From positions 75,783,992 to 75,847,991 of the forward strand of contig OZ038379.1 of assembly GCA_964036045.1 (NCBI GenBank): 64,000 nt of DNA, read 5' to 3'. The position numbers and the translations under genes were made by a program. A model generated the notes under the pieces. That model searched no databases and was not told the DNA's origin. It saw only the letters and a list, made by a program, of their open reading frames with translations. Positions within the stretch are counted from its first letter, which is position 1; each line of letters starts with the position of its first letter. The stretch is from Eutreptiella sp. 'Long Island Sound 2002'. Taxonomy: Eukaryota; Euglenozoa; Euglenophyceae; Eutreptiales; Eutreptiaceae. This document shows positions 1 to 13,800 of the stretch, piece by piece.

Positions 1-79
1 TTCAGGAAGTGGTCCTGGGTACCCGCTGCCATGCGTGGGTGTTATCGAGCCCCCCCAGGGTTTGCTCTAAGGAGGGGGG
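1..79 (+). other. 3' UTR end and polypurine tract of an upstream LTR element
   Basis: This stretch matches the reverse complement of about 40434-40520, which lies just outside the 3' LTR of element 2. It ends in a purine run (AAGGAGGGGGG, about 69-79) directly against the LTR start TGAAGCGG at 80. A polypurine tract abutting TG marks a 3' LTR, so the body of this element lies upstream of the window. Confidence 0.7.
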
Positions 80-3035
80 TGAAGCGGTACCCAGAACCCC
101 ATGGCCAGGTTACGGCATACAACCGGTCTCCGGTCCACTAACCCCATGCACGGCGTGTTCCGTGCCGTGAAGCCCCGTGAAGCCCCGCATCGGCAACCGA
201 TGCACCGCCAGCGGAGATTTGTGTATCAGAACATCAGGAATCAACAGGGTTTTATTTTCATATTGTTTCCGTCAATTTTTACGCTTCCGTTCCGATACTC
301 ACTGTTTTGACTGCTGGCGGTTGGTTCGCGACTTTACCGTAACCGCCAGTTTAACTGTTTATAATGGAAATTTTAACGTTATCCGCGACGAAGGCTCCAA
401 AGTCGCCAGGAACTGCATGGATGCTTCCGCCATTTTCATAATTAATACTCGCAACCTTAATCCGAATTTTTCAGGATGTCGAAATCGGATTTTCGACTTC
501 GACATCCCCGCACTTGATTTGACCTCTTTCGAGTGGACCTACGTGCTTCCGTATGCACGAATCAACTTCCCTTTTATCCTGCCCTCCATTTGTCTTAAAG
601 ATATGGGCAAAACAAAGTTGATTCGTGAGGCCACTTGTGAAGGTCATATCTCGTGTTGCTTGCGAGTATTGACGATAAGGAAACGTGGGATGTATTCACA
701 ATACTCCCGACGTAATTTAAGAAGCATTATATGCTTTGCGTTTCCACACATGCGCGCTAGTGTAATGGATCATGGTCAAGAGGGTAGAGTTTGCGTTACA
801 ACTCATTGGCCATGATATCGCGTGCGTTAAGATAACTTTCGAGTGTAGCGCGCAAGTGTTGGTGTTGCATAGAAACTCTCCTTGAGTTCCTATGAGCGAT
901 TGACACAAAGTTATGCCCTTGGAGGGGCACGACATATCGTGGTGGGAGCTACATTTTTGGGCAATATTTGGTATGTGCCATGTGTTGTGTTGCGTGCCCA
1001 TTTGGCGGGCCCATTGCTCCAAGACAAGCCCGCCAATGGACCTCATATTGTGCAAGCCCCTTCTCCGTACTCCCTACGGTCAATTGCGAGCCTAACCTTC
1101 GTGAAGGGAAGCTTGTGTGGTGATCCCGAAGCGATGCGTTGGGAGCAAGGTGTGTATTTTACAATTTTCCATATTTTCATGTGCCCACTTGGGAAGCAGC
1201 GCTCGTTACCTTTCAAAGCGCCCCAAGTGGAGCACATATGTGGGATCGAAGGTCATTGGTGTCAAGTCATTGTGTATAGAAGGATTAAGTGATTGCACGA
1301 TCCAAGCCGGAGATATTATAATATAATTGTAGACTTTTTAAGGCACTTTTGTGTGTCATTGTGTCAATTTTGCCATTTTTGGCTCGTCATGATGTCAAGT
1401 GGCGACCGTGTATCTCAACGTTGCGCTCAATTGACATCATGACCCAAGTATGTTATGAGGGTACATACTTCGGTAGCCAACATATCTTGGACCCGGCGAA
1501 TAACTGCTCTTAGGCTTGGCATACCGTGGCCGCCATGTTGGCGATTTGGGACTATCCCAAATCATGGGCTCACATGGCGACCCTGCCATTCCCAATACCG
1601 GAGGAGTTGGGCGACGCCCCAAAGATATGTTGGACATATATGACTTGATACCAATCCCATGGCACACTCCGGTCCGAGTCGGGCATGTGCCTCTTTTGCC
1701 CTAACCATGAGTGTGCGCAATTTTGGCCATTTTGAGCATTTCTCCACTTTTGCTGCCCGCCGTGCCCCATGTTCTAACCTTCGTGCACGCCGGATGCATG
1801 GACCAATGGACCATATATGACATGGGTGTTATGGGTAATGGTCCCCATGGTCCACACACCACGTGGGCGAAGCGGAGCCGCCTTCGTCAAGGCGCTAGGC
1901 CAAATTGAGTATGGGCAATTTTGCCATTTTTGCATTTGTGGACCCAATTGGGATCGTCACCACGCCGAGTGGCATGGAGATCTTTGAGTACCAAGGGCAT
2001 GGGAGTCTTCGTTGGACTCCCGGTGGATCACGTATGGAATGGCGGATCCGATCTCCAAGCCGGCGTGGAGATATACTATTGGGAGCACACCGAATTTTGG
2101 CTCATTTCAAGCAGCCAAAATGACCCAATTTTGGGACCCCAATTTCCCCCTTCCGTGTGGTCAATTGGCGGCCCCATTTCTCTAAGCCCATAGGGAGCCC
2201 GGACCTAAATTCAAGTTGTACACTCAGATATAAGTCCTAGGTCCTGCCTCCTGCCCTGTGAGCCATTGGCCTCACCTTGGCCGAGCGAGCCGCGCGTGGG
2301 AATGACGCCAACTTTGGTGATTTTGGCATCATGACCCCACATGACTCATCCGTGTTGCCCGGATGCCGGGACCTCAGAGGGAACCAGGTTGGGTGAGGGC
2401 TCCAGGGAGTTCATACTCGAAGGGCATAGGGTCAGTTGCCTCGTCCCTACCTCTGGCGGGTCCGGACGAGGGGTCAATTTTGGAGTTTTTCAAGCCAATT
2501 TCAGTTTGGGCTGAAACAGCCCATTTTCAGCTACCAACTCCTGGGTGATAATGGCGGGGCCATATCTCTGGCTCAGAGTGGAGTTGGGACCTGCCGTTAA
2601 GGGAGCATAGGGAGCCACTGTCGGTTGGCCTTGGAACGCATTGGTTTCCAGGAACTCGCCTGTGGCTGTGCAGGACACCTCTCCCATTGGCAGGGTTTCA
2701 GGGTCCGGACTGAGCAGGGCATGGGTTGTGTTTGAGCCCCCGCCCCCATCAGCCACTGAGAGGGTCGGACCTGGGATTGGGATATGAGTCGGGACTGAGT
2801 GTCTATTGTCCCTTGATGCCCTTACCCCAGTCCAGTCTTAACCCCATGTGTACATATCCTGATGTGTTGCTGTACATACTTTCGTTCCCTCTTTGCAGAG
2901 TGGCAAGGATTCTGAAACGCTTTGTCACATGACACAGGCGTATTGATGCCCTTGTGAGCGTAGTGCCTTGCCTGCCTGCTCACTTGTGCGTGTCACCGCA
3001 GCGTCCCGTGGCCGGCCCCCCACGGGAACGCGTCA
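80..3035 (+). repeat. LTR A, 3' LTR of a Ty3/gypsy-type element
   Basis: The LTR starts with TGAAGCGGTACCCAGAACC, as the other three LTRs in the window do, and ends ...ACGCGTCA, giving TG...CA ends over about 2.96 kb. From about 870 to the end it is similar in reverse complement to 37437-39550 and 51485-53600. From about 1905 to the end it is similar in direct orientation to 31450-32591. The segment of about 110-860 has no counterpart in the other LTRs here, so the U3 part is a different module. Small ORFs inside it are not conserved between copies and are not genes. The upstream partner LTR and target duplication are outside the window. Confidence 0.75.
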
Positions 3036-3469
3036 GGAGGAGACACAAAACACAACACGCAAAAAAAAAAAAAAAAGGACCTGCGCACGCTCTTTCTCTA
3101 CAGGGGAAGAAAACATGGTGGGACAAAAGGAAAGGTACGTGCAAGCATCACGCATGCCACGCATTTCTGCTACGCATCTACAGGACCACTTCTTCTCTGC
3201 TTTTTGAACCATGCCGACAACCGACGACGAGAACCAGCCAAGGTATGACACACCCCACCCCACCAACCACACACCGCAAGCACACAGACGCGCACGCACG
3301 GCAGCCACAACGCGCACGACCCCCCCCCCCCCCCCCCACGCCACCAGCACCAACACGAAGGGCCACACAGCGCAACACGGCCACTGCGCACACCCACACA
3401 CACCACAAACACACACAACAAAGGACACCCCCGCCAGCGAAACACACCCACCACAACCGGCGGGCCCCA
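3036..3469. other. Non-coding leader with poly(A) run
   Basis: This is sequence directly after LTR A. It contains a 16-base A run at 3061-3076 and then grades into CA-rich sequence with a C run near 3320-3338. It has no similarity to the leader that follows the 5' LTRs of elements 1 and 2, so LTR A is not followed by its own internal region. I see no gene. Confidence 0.4.
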
Positions 3470-5640
3470 GCCAGGAGTGGCAGGGAGCCCCACACCACCA
3501 CCGGCAGCGAATCCCAGCCAGGAGTGGCGGGGAGTAGCACACAGGAACCTCCGCCAGGAGTGGCGAGGGACGAACCACACCACACACCAGCCACAAACCC
3601 ACCACACACACCTCCGCCGCACGCCACACGCCACACACCACACACCACACACCACACAGCACCGCTGACAGCGAAACCCGGCCAGGAGTGGCGGGGAACC
3701 GCGCCCGGGACCCTCCGCCAGGAGTGGCGAGGAACGCCCACCACCGCCGGCAGCGAAACCCAGCCAGGAGTGGCGGGGAGTAGCACACAGGAACCTCCGC
3801 CGGGAGTGGCGAGGAACCAACCACACCACACACCAGCCGCAACCCCACCAGCACACCACCGCCGCACACCACACACCACACACCACACACCACACACCAC
3901 ACACCACACACCACACACCACCGCCGCCAGCAGACCCCAGCCAGGAGAGGCGGGGGACCACACACCACCACCGGCACCAAAACCCAGCCAGGAGTGGCGG
4001 GGAGTAGCACGCAGGAACCTCCGCAAGGAGTGGCGAGGGACCGACCACGCCACACACCGCCGCCAACGGACCCCAGCCAGGAGTGGCGGGGAACCGCGCC
4101 CGGGACCCTCAGCCAGGAGTGGCGAGGACCGCCCACCACCACCGGCAGCGAAACCCAGCCAGCAGTGGCGGGGAGTGGCACACAGGAACCTCCGCCAGGA
4201 GTGGCGAGGGGCCAACCACACCACACACCAGCCACAACCCCACCAACACACGACCGCTGCACACCACACACCACACACCACACACCACACCCCACGCACC
4301 ACCGCCGCCAGCAGGCCCCAGCCAGGAGTGGCGGGGAACCGCACACCACCACCGGCAGCGAAACCCAGCCAGGAGTGGCGGGGAGTAGCACACAGGAACC
4401 TCCGCCAGGAGTGGCGAGGGACCAACCACACCACACACCAGCCACAACCCCACCACACACCACCGCCGCCAGCGGACCCCAGCCAGGAGTGGCGGGGAAC
4501 CGCGCCCGGGGCCCTCAGCCAGGAGTGGCGAGGACCGCCCACCACCACCGGCAGCGAAACCCAGCCAGGAGTGGCGGGGAGTAGCACACAGGAACCTCCG
4601 CCAGGAGTGGCGAGGGACCAACCACACCACACACCAGCCACAACCCCACCAACAAACCACCGCCGCACACCACACACCACACACCACACACCACACACCA
4701 CGCACCACCGCCGCCAGCAGGCCCCAGCCAGGAGTGGCGGGGAACCGCACACCACCACCGGCAGCGAAGCCCAGCCGGGAGTGGCGGGGAGTAGCACACA
4801 GGAACCTCCGCCAGGAGTGGCGAGGGACCAACCACACCACACACCAGCCACAACCCCACCACACAGCACCGCCGCCCGGAGACCTCAGCCAGGAGTGGCG
4901 AGGACCGCCCACCACCACCGGCAGCGAAACCCAACCAGGAGTGGCGGGGAGTAGCACACGGGAACCTCCGCCAGGACTGGCGAGGGACCAACCACACCAC
5001 ACACCAGCCACAACCCCACCAACACACCACCGCCGCTCACCACACACCACACACCAAACACCACACACCACACGCCACTGCCGGCAGCGGAACCCCAGGC
5101 TGGAGTGGCGGGGAACCGCCCACCACCACAGGCAGCGAAACCCAGCCAGGAGTGGCGGGGAGTAGCACACAGGAACCTCCACCAGGAGTGGCGAGGGACC
5201 AACTACACCACACACCAGCCACAACCCCACCACACACCACCGCCGCCCGGAGACCTCAGCCAGGAGTGGCGAGGACCGCCCACCACCACCGGCAGCGAAA
5301 TCCAACCAGGAGTGGCGGGGAGTAGCACACAGGACCCTCCGCCAGGAGTGGCGAGGGACCAACCACACCACACACCAGCCACAACCCCACCAACACACCA
5401 CCGCCGCTCACCACACACCACACACCACACACCACACACCACACGCCACTGCCGGCAGCCGAACCCCAGCCAGGAGTGGCGGGGAACCGCACACCACCAC
5501 AGGCAGCGAAACCCAGCAAGGAGTGGCGGGGAGTAGCACACAGGAACCTCCGCCAAGAGTGGCGAGGGACCAACCACACCACACACCAGCCACAACCCCA
5601 CCAACACACCACCGCCGCACACCACACACCACAAACCACG
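3470..5640. repeat. Minisatellite with hairpin-bearing units
   Basis: Tandem, degenerate units of roughly 160-260 bp. Each contains one or two copies of CAGGAGTGGCGRGG flanked by (ACCACAC)n microsatellite. The recurrent segment AGCCAGGAGTGGCGGGGAGT is followed by GCACACAGGAACCTCCGCC and appears near 3512, 3766, 3990, 4155, 4365, 4560, 4770, 4930, 5140, 5305 and 5515. CGCCA-GGAG-TGGCG is a perfect 5-bp inverted repeat with a 4-nt loop. Long ORFs cross the array on both strands, but they translate only the repeat (Pro/His/Thr-rich or Cys/Trp/Val-rich), so I do not call genes. Confidence 0.85.
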
Positions 5641-6260
5641 CACCACACACCAACACAGACACCACGCGCGCACGCACCGCGCCACAAACACACACACCGA
5701 CGGCGAACCACGACCAGAGGAGGGGGCGACACGCACACAAGCAACAGAGCCAGGAACAGCGAAAAAACCCCCCCCCCCCACCACCACCACCCCACCCCGG
5801 AGAGACGGGACACCAACCACCGCAAACCGCACAGCGAAATGGGGGGCGGGACGAAAAGGGCCCACGGGAGACGCAGGCGAGGGACCCAACCTCAGGGGTT
5901 TGGGGGCCCCCCCGGTGACCTTATCGGTCCCACCTGAGCACACGCAATAAGATGGGATACGCCCGGGACCGTTGGTCAGCGGCCCGCGGTGGCACCGGCC
6001 TGGGGGGGTGACCAATGGGCCTGACCAAGAGCACTCCCCGCGGCACGTACTGCGGTTCGGGCCCAGCGAGGGGCTGCGGGTAGGGCACACCGTCCATCGG
6101 GGCAGGCAAGAGACACGCCTATCCCGCAAGGACTCCCCAGCGACCCACAGAGTACCCGACCCCGGTGTGGGGAACGGCTGGAGTACCTGGCTACGGAGCA
6201 GGTGCATTTGTACCGAGCGAGTACAAATGGACGGCCCGTACAACAGAGTTACACCCTGAC
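5641..6260. other. Unique intervening sequence, no gene seen
   Basis: This stretch lies between two repeat blocks and has a more balanced base composition. It has homopolymer C runs (5767-5778 and near 5907). A perfect hairpin sits near its right end (6205-6229). No ORF here looks protein-like. Confidence 0.3.
6205..6229. repeat. Perfect 9-bp inverted repeat (hairpin)
   Basis: CATTTGTAC (6205-6213) is followed by a 7-nt spacer and GTACAAATG (6221-6229). The arms are exact reverse complements. No T run follows, so a terminator is not supported. Role unknown. Confidence 0.5.
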
Positions 6261-9200
6261 GGGGAGTGCAAGCATCAGCCCCCCCACGGGGAAACACCAG
6301 GGGAAGGGACCCGAGCCGGCGACAAGGACCCCCCCCCACCCACCACAGCCGGGAAGGCCCGGGCACGACACCAGAGAAACACCGCCCCAAGCGACACGGA
6401 AAAGAGACAGAAGGAGGAGGGCACGCAGAGGGGACGGCAGGGGGACACACCACCAACAGACCCCAGCCAGGGGGGGCGGGGAACCACACAGCCGAGACAG
6501 GGGGGGGGCCACAACACACAGCCCCCACACCAAACAGGGCCGCCAAACCACGCCCAGAAAGGCGAGGACAGGCACCCAAACGCACCACAAACACACCGCA
6601 CACACGCCCGAGCGTGCACACAACACACACACCCACAGCCGCCACCGACACAAGCCCCACAAACGCGCACCACACACCAAAGCGCAGGCGCCGCCCGCAC
6701 CACACACGCAACACACACGAACCCAAACAACAGGAACCCAGCAACCCCCCCCGCCAAGGGGGGCTGCAGGGCCGCCAGAAACCGCTAGGACACAAAGGAG
6801 GACCCACCAAGCCCGCAGCCAGGAGTGGCGAACGGCCACACCCAGTAACACCCGAACGGCCACGCCCAACACCAGGACCAGACACTACGACGCCCACACC
6901 AGAACCGCCACCAACGCCCAAACCGGACGCCACAACACCCTCACCAGCGGACACACCCGAAACCAACGGAGGCACCATCGGCAACACCAGCGACCCCAGC
7001 ACCCACCAAAACACTAGGACATAGGACACCCTCACCAACAACAGACCAACACAAAAAGCCACCGAACACTGACCAACGACCGCACCCAGCCGATCCGGTC
7101 CCCCACCGACCCGCACCCAGAACCACCGCCACCAGCATCCACGCCATCGGGAACACCAACACCACCAAAAATCAGGCCAGCACAACACCCTCACCAACAC
7201 CGTCACCGCCGGCACCATCGCCTACGAAACTTACGCACACCACCGCCGGTTCCAGCACCTACATCACCCAAGCCAACGGCATCAAGCACACCATCGCCGG
7301 CAACACCCCACCATCAGCGTCGCCACCAGCAACCTCCGCCACCGGAAGACACCAAAGCCACCACAGCCGGTGAGCCAACAAACCACCAAGCTCCGACCAG
7401 GGGAAGCGAGGGCACACGCCCGGAACCATCCACAGCAACACCCTCGCCACGAAAGCGACCGCAGGGCGCCATCCACCATGCAATCCCCGGCGGCACCCAC
7501 ACCACTGGCGCCACCAACACCACCCTCACCCACGACACCACCCGGAGCATCGCCTGCACCACCTACACCATCACCAGCAGACCACACCACCTACTGCACA
7601 CCCTCCCAGACAGAGCCACAGAAACCGGCCACCGCCCTGAACACAAGCCGCTGACCACCCACACACCGACCCACGCAAACCACCAGCAGCATCAGCAACG
7701 TCCGAGACGCCGTGAACCATAGCGGCGCCCACAACGACCTCACCACCGACATCACCGACACCGACACCGGCAGTGCGGCCTCAGCAACAACAAACCAGAG
7801 CGTCAACGGCAACCGCCACGGCGACACCGCCTGGTACAACACCATCGGCATCAACGACACCAAGGGAGCCAACACGCAGGCCAGCGACACCCATGGGTAC
7901 CTCCACCAGGAGTGGCGAGGTCCCACCCCCGCCGTCAGAACACCACCATCCACCAGGGCAACACCTGCAGCGCCCTCGCCTTCGACATCGCCCACAGCTC
8001 CGCCGGCGGTGCCCTCGCCAGCACCGTCACCAACACCGCGACGACCAGCCACGAGTGGCACGCCCGGAACCGCCGACCACCCAAACGCAGGCCGCGCCCA
8101 GCACCAACACCAACAACACCCACGCCAACAGACCACCACGACACACGCCAACCACCAAGTAACACCTATGGCACCCTCGCCATCGGCAACACCAACGCCA
8201 CCAACACCCACGGCACTATCCACACCACCACCAACCCCACTAACGACGGGCCGAGGTGCCGTCACCTACAGCGCCCCCACCCCTACCGCCACCACCACGG
8301 CCCCGCCACCTAGGGCACCCCCACCAACCGCGTCACCAAGGACGCCAGCACGGCTGGCGAACGAACGCCACCGAGCCCTCAGACAGGAGTGGCTAACGCC
8401 CACACCCAGCAACACCCAAACGGCCACGCCCAGACCCAGGGCCAGGAACTGCGACACCCACACCTGCACCGCCGCCAACACCCAAACCGAACACCACAAC
8501 ACCCTCACCAGCGGAGACACCCGGAACCAACGGGGACGCCGTCGGCAACACCAGCAACCCCGACACCCAGCACGACGCCTGAGACACCCTCGCCAACAAC
8601 GGACCAACACAAGAAACCACCCAACGGCCAAGTTACACCCAAGGCGTTCCGACCGCGCCACCCACCGACCCGCACCCAGAACCACCACCAGCAGCAGCAG
8701 CAGCCACTGACAACCCACACACAGACCCACACCAACCACCAGCGGCATCAACAACATCAGAGACACCATGAACCATAGCAACGCCCGCAACGACCTCACC
8801 ACCGGCATCACCGACGGCACCACCGGCAGTGCGACCTCACCGACAGCAACCCGGAGCATCCCGCATCCCGCATCCCGGTAAGACGCCATCGGCAGCAAGG
8901 ACACCGAGGGGGCCAAAGCCAACCCACCAGCCAACGACGCGCATGGGAACCTCCGCCAGGAGTGGCGAGGTCCCCCCTCCGCCGTCAGAACACCGCCAGG
9001 GCAACACCTACAACACCCTACAACGCCAACACACACAGCTCCCCCGGCGGCGCCCCCACCAACACCAACACCGGCACCACCGACAGCGGCAGCACGGCGA
9101 CACCGCCACCCAACTGCAGCATTGACACCGTAAACCGCAACCGAAGCAACACCTGTCACTACAGACCCAAGGACAGCCGAAGGGAATATCCCAACACCAG

Positions 9201-10835
9201 GGACAACCGACACCACCAGGACCACAAGCCGGCCAAACACCAGCCACGAACGGCACGCTCGGAACCACCGAACACCAACACGCAGGCCACCCAGCACCAA
9301 CACCACGAACACCCACGCCACCAGACCATCACGAGACACACCACCGCCAACCCCACCAACGACGAACCGAGGTACCGTCACCCACAACACCCCTATCACC
9401 ACCACCACGACCCCGGCACAGAGTAACACCTAGGGCGCCCCCATCGACGACAACACCAAGGGCGCCACCACGGCTGGCGAACAGACGCCACAAGCGCCAC
9501 CCACCAGGCCCCCAGCCAAGGGTAGAAACAGCAACGCCACACACCATCACACCCACCGCATCGAAATCACCCGGAGCATCGTCAACATCAACCAGGGGTC
9601 CCCACCACCCACCCAAGCAGCACAAAACACCACAGCAACACCACCACACCATCGCCACCAGCGACACCGGCAGCACCCTCCGCCAGGAATGGCGAGGAGA
9701 AGGCCCAACAACGCGGACCCACCTAACGTCCCCGGCACCCTCACCATCGGGCCGCCACCACCGGCGCCGACCCCCAACACACCACCGTCACCAACACCAC
9801 CGGGCCCTGACGCAAAAACCACACAGCCCGCACAAACAGCACCAGCCAGAGCATCGCCGACAACACTCCCGGCCAGCTCACAAGAACACCACCGAATGCA
9901 CCACCGTCGACCGAACGCCACGACAACCCCAGGGTACGGGTCCCCCTTCCCACCCCCCACCATCTGCACAACCAGCGACACCATCACCAGCACCAACCGG
10001 AACCGACAACGACAGCCTCACCAACAACCGACACCCCCCTACCGCTGCCACCCACCAGTCGCGCCACCCACCGTCGATGCCACCCACCAATGCCGCACCC
10101 CGAACCACACTTACACCCGGAACCGGCACCAGCACGCCCGACCGAGCCGTCAATGGCACCGCCGCCCATGGCGCCGCCTACACTCACCACCGCCACCACC
10201 ATCCCGCTCGAGGCCAGGATCCCCCGGCGTCGCCAACGGCCTCAACGAGCACCGACACCACCAACACCACCACCGCCGAACGGGGACTACCCACAATCCA
10301 GAAACATCTCCACCACCAACAACCAATACACCACCCGCGGCACCCCACCATCGCCAACAGCACCACGGCACCCATCACACCTCCACCACCGGAGGCGACG
10401 TGGGCCACACCACCCGTCAACTACAGCACCCTCGCCACCACCGCCACATCCGGCCCACAAACGTTACGCCCCAACGACCAGAAACAACACCCTCACTATC
10501 GACACCACCGACAACACCACATACGCCCATACGTCACCCGCGTCATGCTCACCAACCATCACCTCGTCATCAGAGGCACCAACACCACCGGCGACGACGA
10601 CAGCGACAACAGCTGACCCACCAGCTAACCACCATCAACCATAGCCGTGCACCAACTTCATCTACGCTAACGCCCATACCACCCTCGCCAACAGCGCCGC
10701 CACCGACACAATCATCCACTCCGGCGCCCACACCACCCTCACCACCAACATCACCACCACCCCCCCAGGGTCAGGGCCCGCGGGAAACAGAACGGCAGAG
10801 CGAGCACGCCACCACCCGCACGCGTCGCCCACCCT
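6261..10835. repeat. C/A-rich degenerate tandem repeats upstream of LINE ORF1
   Basis: The + strand is almost entirely C, A and interspersed G, made of CACCA/CAACACC-like words. Large units recur. Segments around 7700-7950 reappear near 8755-9000, about 1.05 kb away. Segments around 6810-7040 reappear near 8375-8610. 8340-8370 reappears near 9465. The hairpin motif CTCCRCCAGGAGTGGCGAGG occurs at 7901-7920 and 8951-8970, with degenerate copies near 6815, 8380 and 9680. Open frames are long because the composition lacks stops, and their translations are Thr/Asn/Pro repeats. The position just upstream of LINE ORF1 would suit a 5' UTR array, but that is inference. Confidence 0.6.
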
Positions 10836-13800
10836 ATGGTACACCCCCTCGCAACACGCCCCCCCCCCGCTTCCCCTGACAGGGCGTGCGCTCCAGCCCA
10901 CTGCTGGGAAGACGACTTCGACATCCTCCCAGCCATCCGACACCTACTGGCAGCCACGGCCCCGCGCCCACAAGCCCACCGGCAACCCACGGAACCGCAG
11001 GAGCCCGACCACCCCATGCCACCACGCTCCATATCCCCCGCGTCCACCGCAGACCGGAACGCGGAACACCAGCGAGAGGAGCCCGACCCCGGCCGCGTCG
11101 CCACGCCCCCACCGCCCCCCCCCCCAAAGGACATCTACGCCACGCTGGCCAGCACGCTAGCCCCCATGGACGCCGAGCAGTACTACCAGTCCGTCCAACG
11201 AGACCTCCCTGAGGACCACGCGACCCTCCAGGGGTGGAAGCAGGAGAAAAGGAAAGACAACGAGTGGGGCACAGAGGAAGACCTTCTCTGGGAAGACACC
11301 TGGAAAGGCACCGCAGACGCCTTCCTGGAGGCAGCAGCCGAACCCTACCCCCGCCCGCCCGGGGACACTAGACACGGCCTCCACGCCCTCCTAGCGTTCC
11401 AGAGCTGGAAACACCGCCACACCGTCACCCTCCTCCCCCTCGACCACAATCCACACCAATGGACACATGAAGACGACGCCACAGCCGCCATCACCGTACA
11501 GCAAAGCCCCGAGAACCCGGAGGAATACCACATCACCTGGAACGATCCGGCACCCCACCCCCCCGCCTCCCCCAACCTCCCAGATGTCTTCGCCACCATC
11601 AGTGCAGAGCTCCAGGAGGCGAAAGCCCCACAGCAACTGGACGAAGAGATGCCCCAGGCACCATCACCATCAACCACACAAGACCAACCCCGCAGAGAGC
11701 CCCTCACCCACCCCATCACCACAATGGAACTCCCCCCACAACACCGCACCACCCCAGACCGAAACGGGTTTCGAGACCTGCCGCGGGAATGGGCGGTCCA
11801 CAACGGCACACTCCGATGGGACGAGATCACACTGGGCCTCCAGGCCATCCGCCTCCACTCGATCACAGAGCCCACCACCACCTGGGCACTACCGACGGAC
11901 CGCCACCACCTCCTCCTCACCGTCCAAGGCGATGCCATGATCACACCCACGGAAGGAGACCCCGTAACAGCAGCCCCCGCCCACGCCGTCCACATACCCC
12001 CGCAAGCATCGTCGGCACCTATGACGGTGCATCCAGGCCCCACCCCATGGCAAGCCATCGTCATCACCTACCCCGCCCCGAATGACCACACACACACCTG
12101 GCAGCAACGGTGGGAGGACATCCGGGGGGACCTCCTCCAAGAACACCTACGGCTCACACGCACCCACCACACCCTACACCCGAGACGAGGAGTAGGCCAA
12201 GCACGACACGGCATACACGCCCCGGGAGTATGGGCGTACGCCACACCCATAAACCCACAAGCAGCTGAGGACATCAAGACCGCCCTATCCATCCAGCAAG
12301 CCCAGACCCAAACCCCGCACCGCAACACCCAACGAGGCTACACCATTTGGTGGGCATACCAAGACCATGACACCCTCACCCCCCAACCGGGGACCCCCCC
12401 TCTAGACACCAACACCACCGCCCTCCTCCAAGCCGCAACAGCGGCAGCCACACAGGTAGGGGCCCCGGAAACCTGGAGCCCACAATACCTGGTCGAAACC
12501 AAAGTGGCGCCCCACGCGAAGGGCCAAGACAAGCCCCCAACACCGAAGCCGCTCCACCCCCCACTCAAGCTGGACCCGACGGAACACACCCCCCAGGACG
12601 AATGGGCGACCCACTACATCATCCTCCACACCACCACCCGCAAAAACGACGCCGCCAAGATCACCGTCACCCGCCACCTCCCCCACACCACACAGGTATA
12701 TGAGCTGACGGCCCCCAACGTCCTCGCGACCCGTCGCCAACACGACGAGCGATACACCATACAGGCGGAAGGGGCCGCCGCGACCACCCTGTACACATGG
12801 GCAACACGGGGGGACCTCCCACACCCCACCCTCCACCACGCCCCCTCCTGGCCCACCCCCTTCCACACAGCGGACCGCCCCAACAAGAAGCCCAAACACA
12901 CGGGTGTGCACACCCCCACCCAGGAGGCCCGGCACCGACACGATGCGAGGCGCAAGGCCCGCGCCCTCCACGACGACCACACCATCCCCCGCATCGGCGC
13001 CCCCCCCGCCAGGGTATCAGATACCACCCACAACCGCACGATCACAGGCATCACCACGGACTGCCTGAACCCAGCGGCGTCGCGGGCAGACGCCGTGTGG
13101 ATCAGCGAAGGGCGCTCCCACACACGGGCAGTGGCGCGCCTCCACAACATCCAACCCCACAAACTCCAGCGCGCCGTTGGACCCTTCGCCGTACACGTCA
13201 CCCCGTACGGCACGGACGACCCCCGGTGTGAGCACCATGACCCGCCCTGCTCCACCCCATGCACCTGGCCCCCGCGCCAACCGCTGCCGGCCCCCACCAT
13301 CACGGGCAACATGTACCTGGGCACCGTAGCGGGAGACCCGGGCATATACATCCTGCCCAACAGGTCCAGGGAACACGCCATCCCCCTCCACGGTGTAGAA
13401 TCCCTCGCCCTGGGACCACTCCCACCAAAACACCAACACCAGCACATCTCGGGGGACAAACGGACACAGGCGCCAGACGGGGGAAAAAAGGCCCACCAAT
13501 GCGCCCTGGCCCACATCACCGTCCACCCCGCAGCCCACCTGCCAAAAAACTTCGGCACAGAGCGCCACATCGTCCTGGAGGGGCAAGCCCACCACATCAT
13601 CACCGCCGCCCTGTACACCCTCGCCGCCCACGAACGCCACTGGGACCCCACAACCATCCCAGCAATGCCCCCACCACCCCAAGGCCCCAAAGATCCCGTC
13701 ACCCCCTTCCACATCGATCAACTCCTAAGCCGCAAGGCTCCCCCACACCTCCACCCCTCCAGGATACCACTAGCGATCGCATCGTGGGACACCCTGGACA

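Noticed and set aside
2954-4954. 666-codon + strand ORF and overlapping antisense ORFs up to 563 codons
   Set aside because: They translate the minisatellite. The products are pure repeat (Pro/His/Thr or Cys/Trp/Val), open in several frames at once, with no start context or domain.
3470-5640. Regular palindromic repeats resembling a CRISPR array
   Set aside because: Unit lengths vary (about 160-260 bp), the spacers are themselves repeats, there are no cas genes, and the setting is eukaryotic.
5203-7218. 671-codon minus-strand ORF
   Set aside because: It is open only because the + strand is C/A-rich and lacks complementary stop words. The product has no recognisable domain and crosses unrelated repeat blocks.
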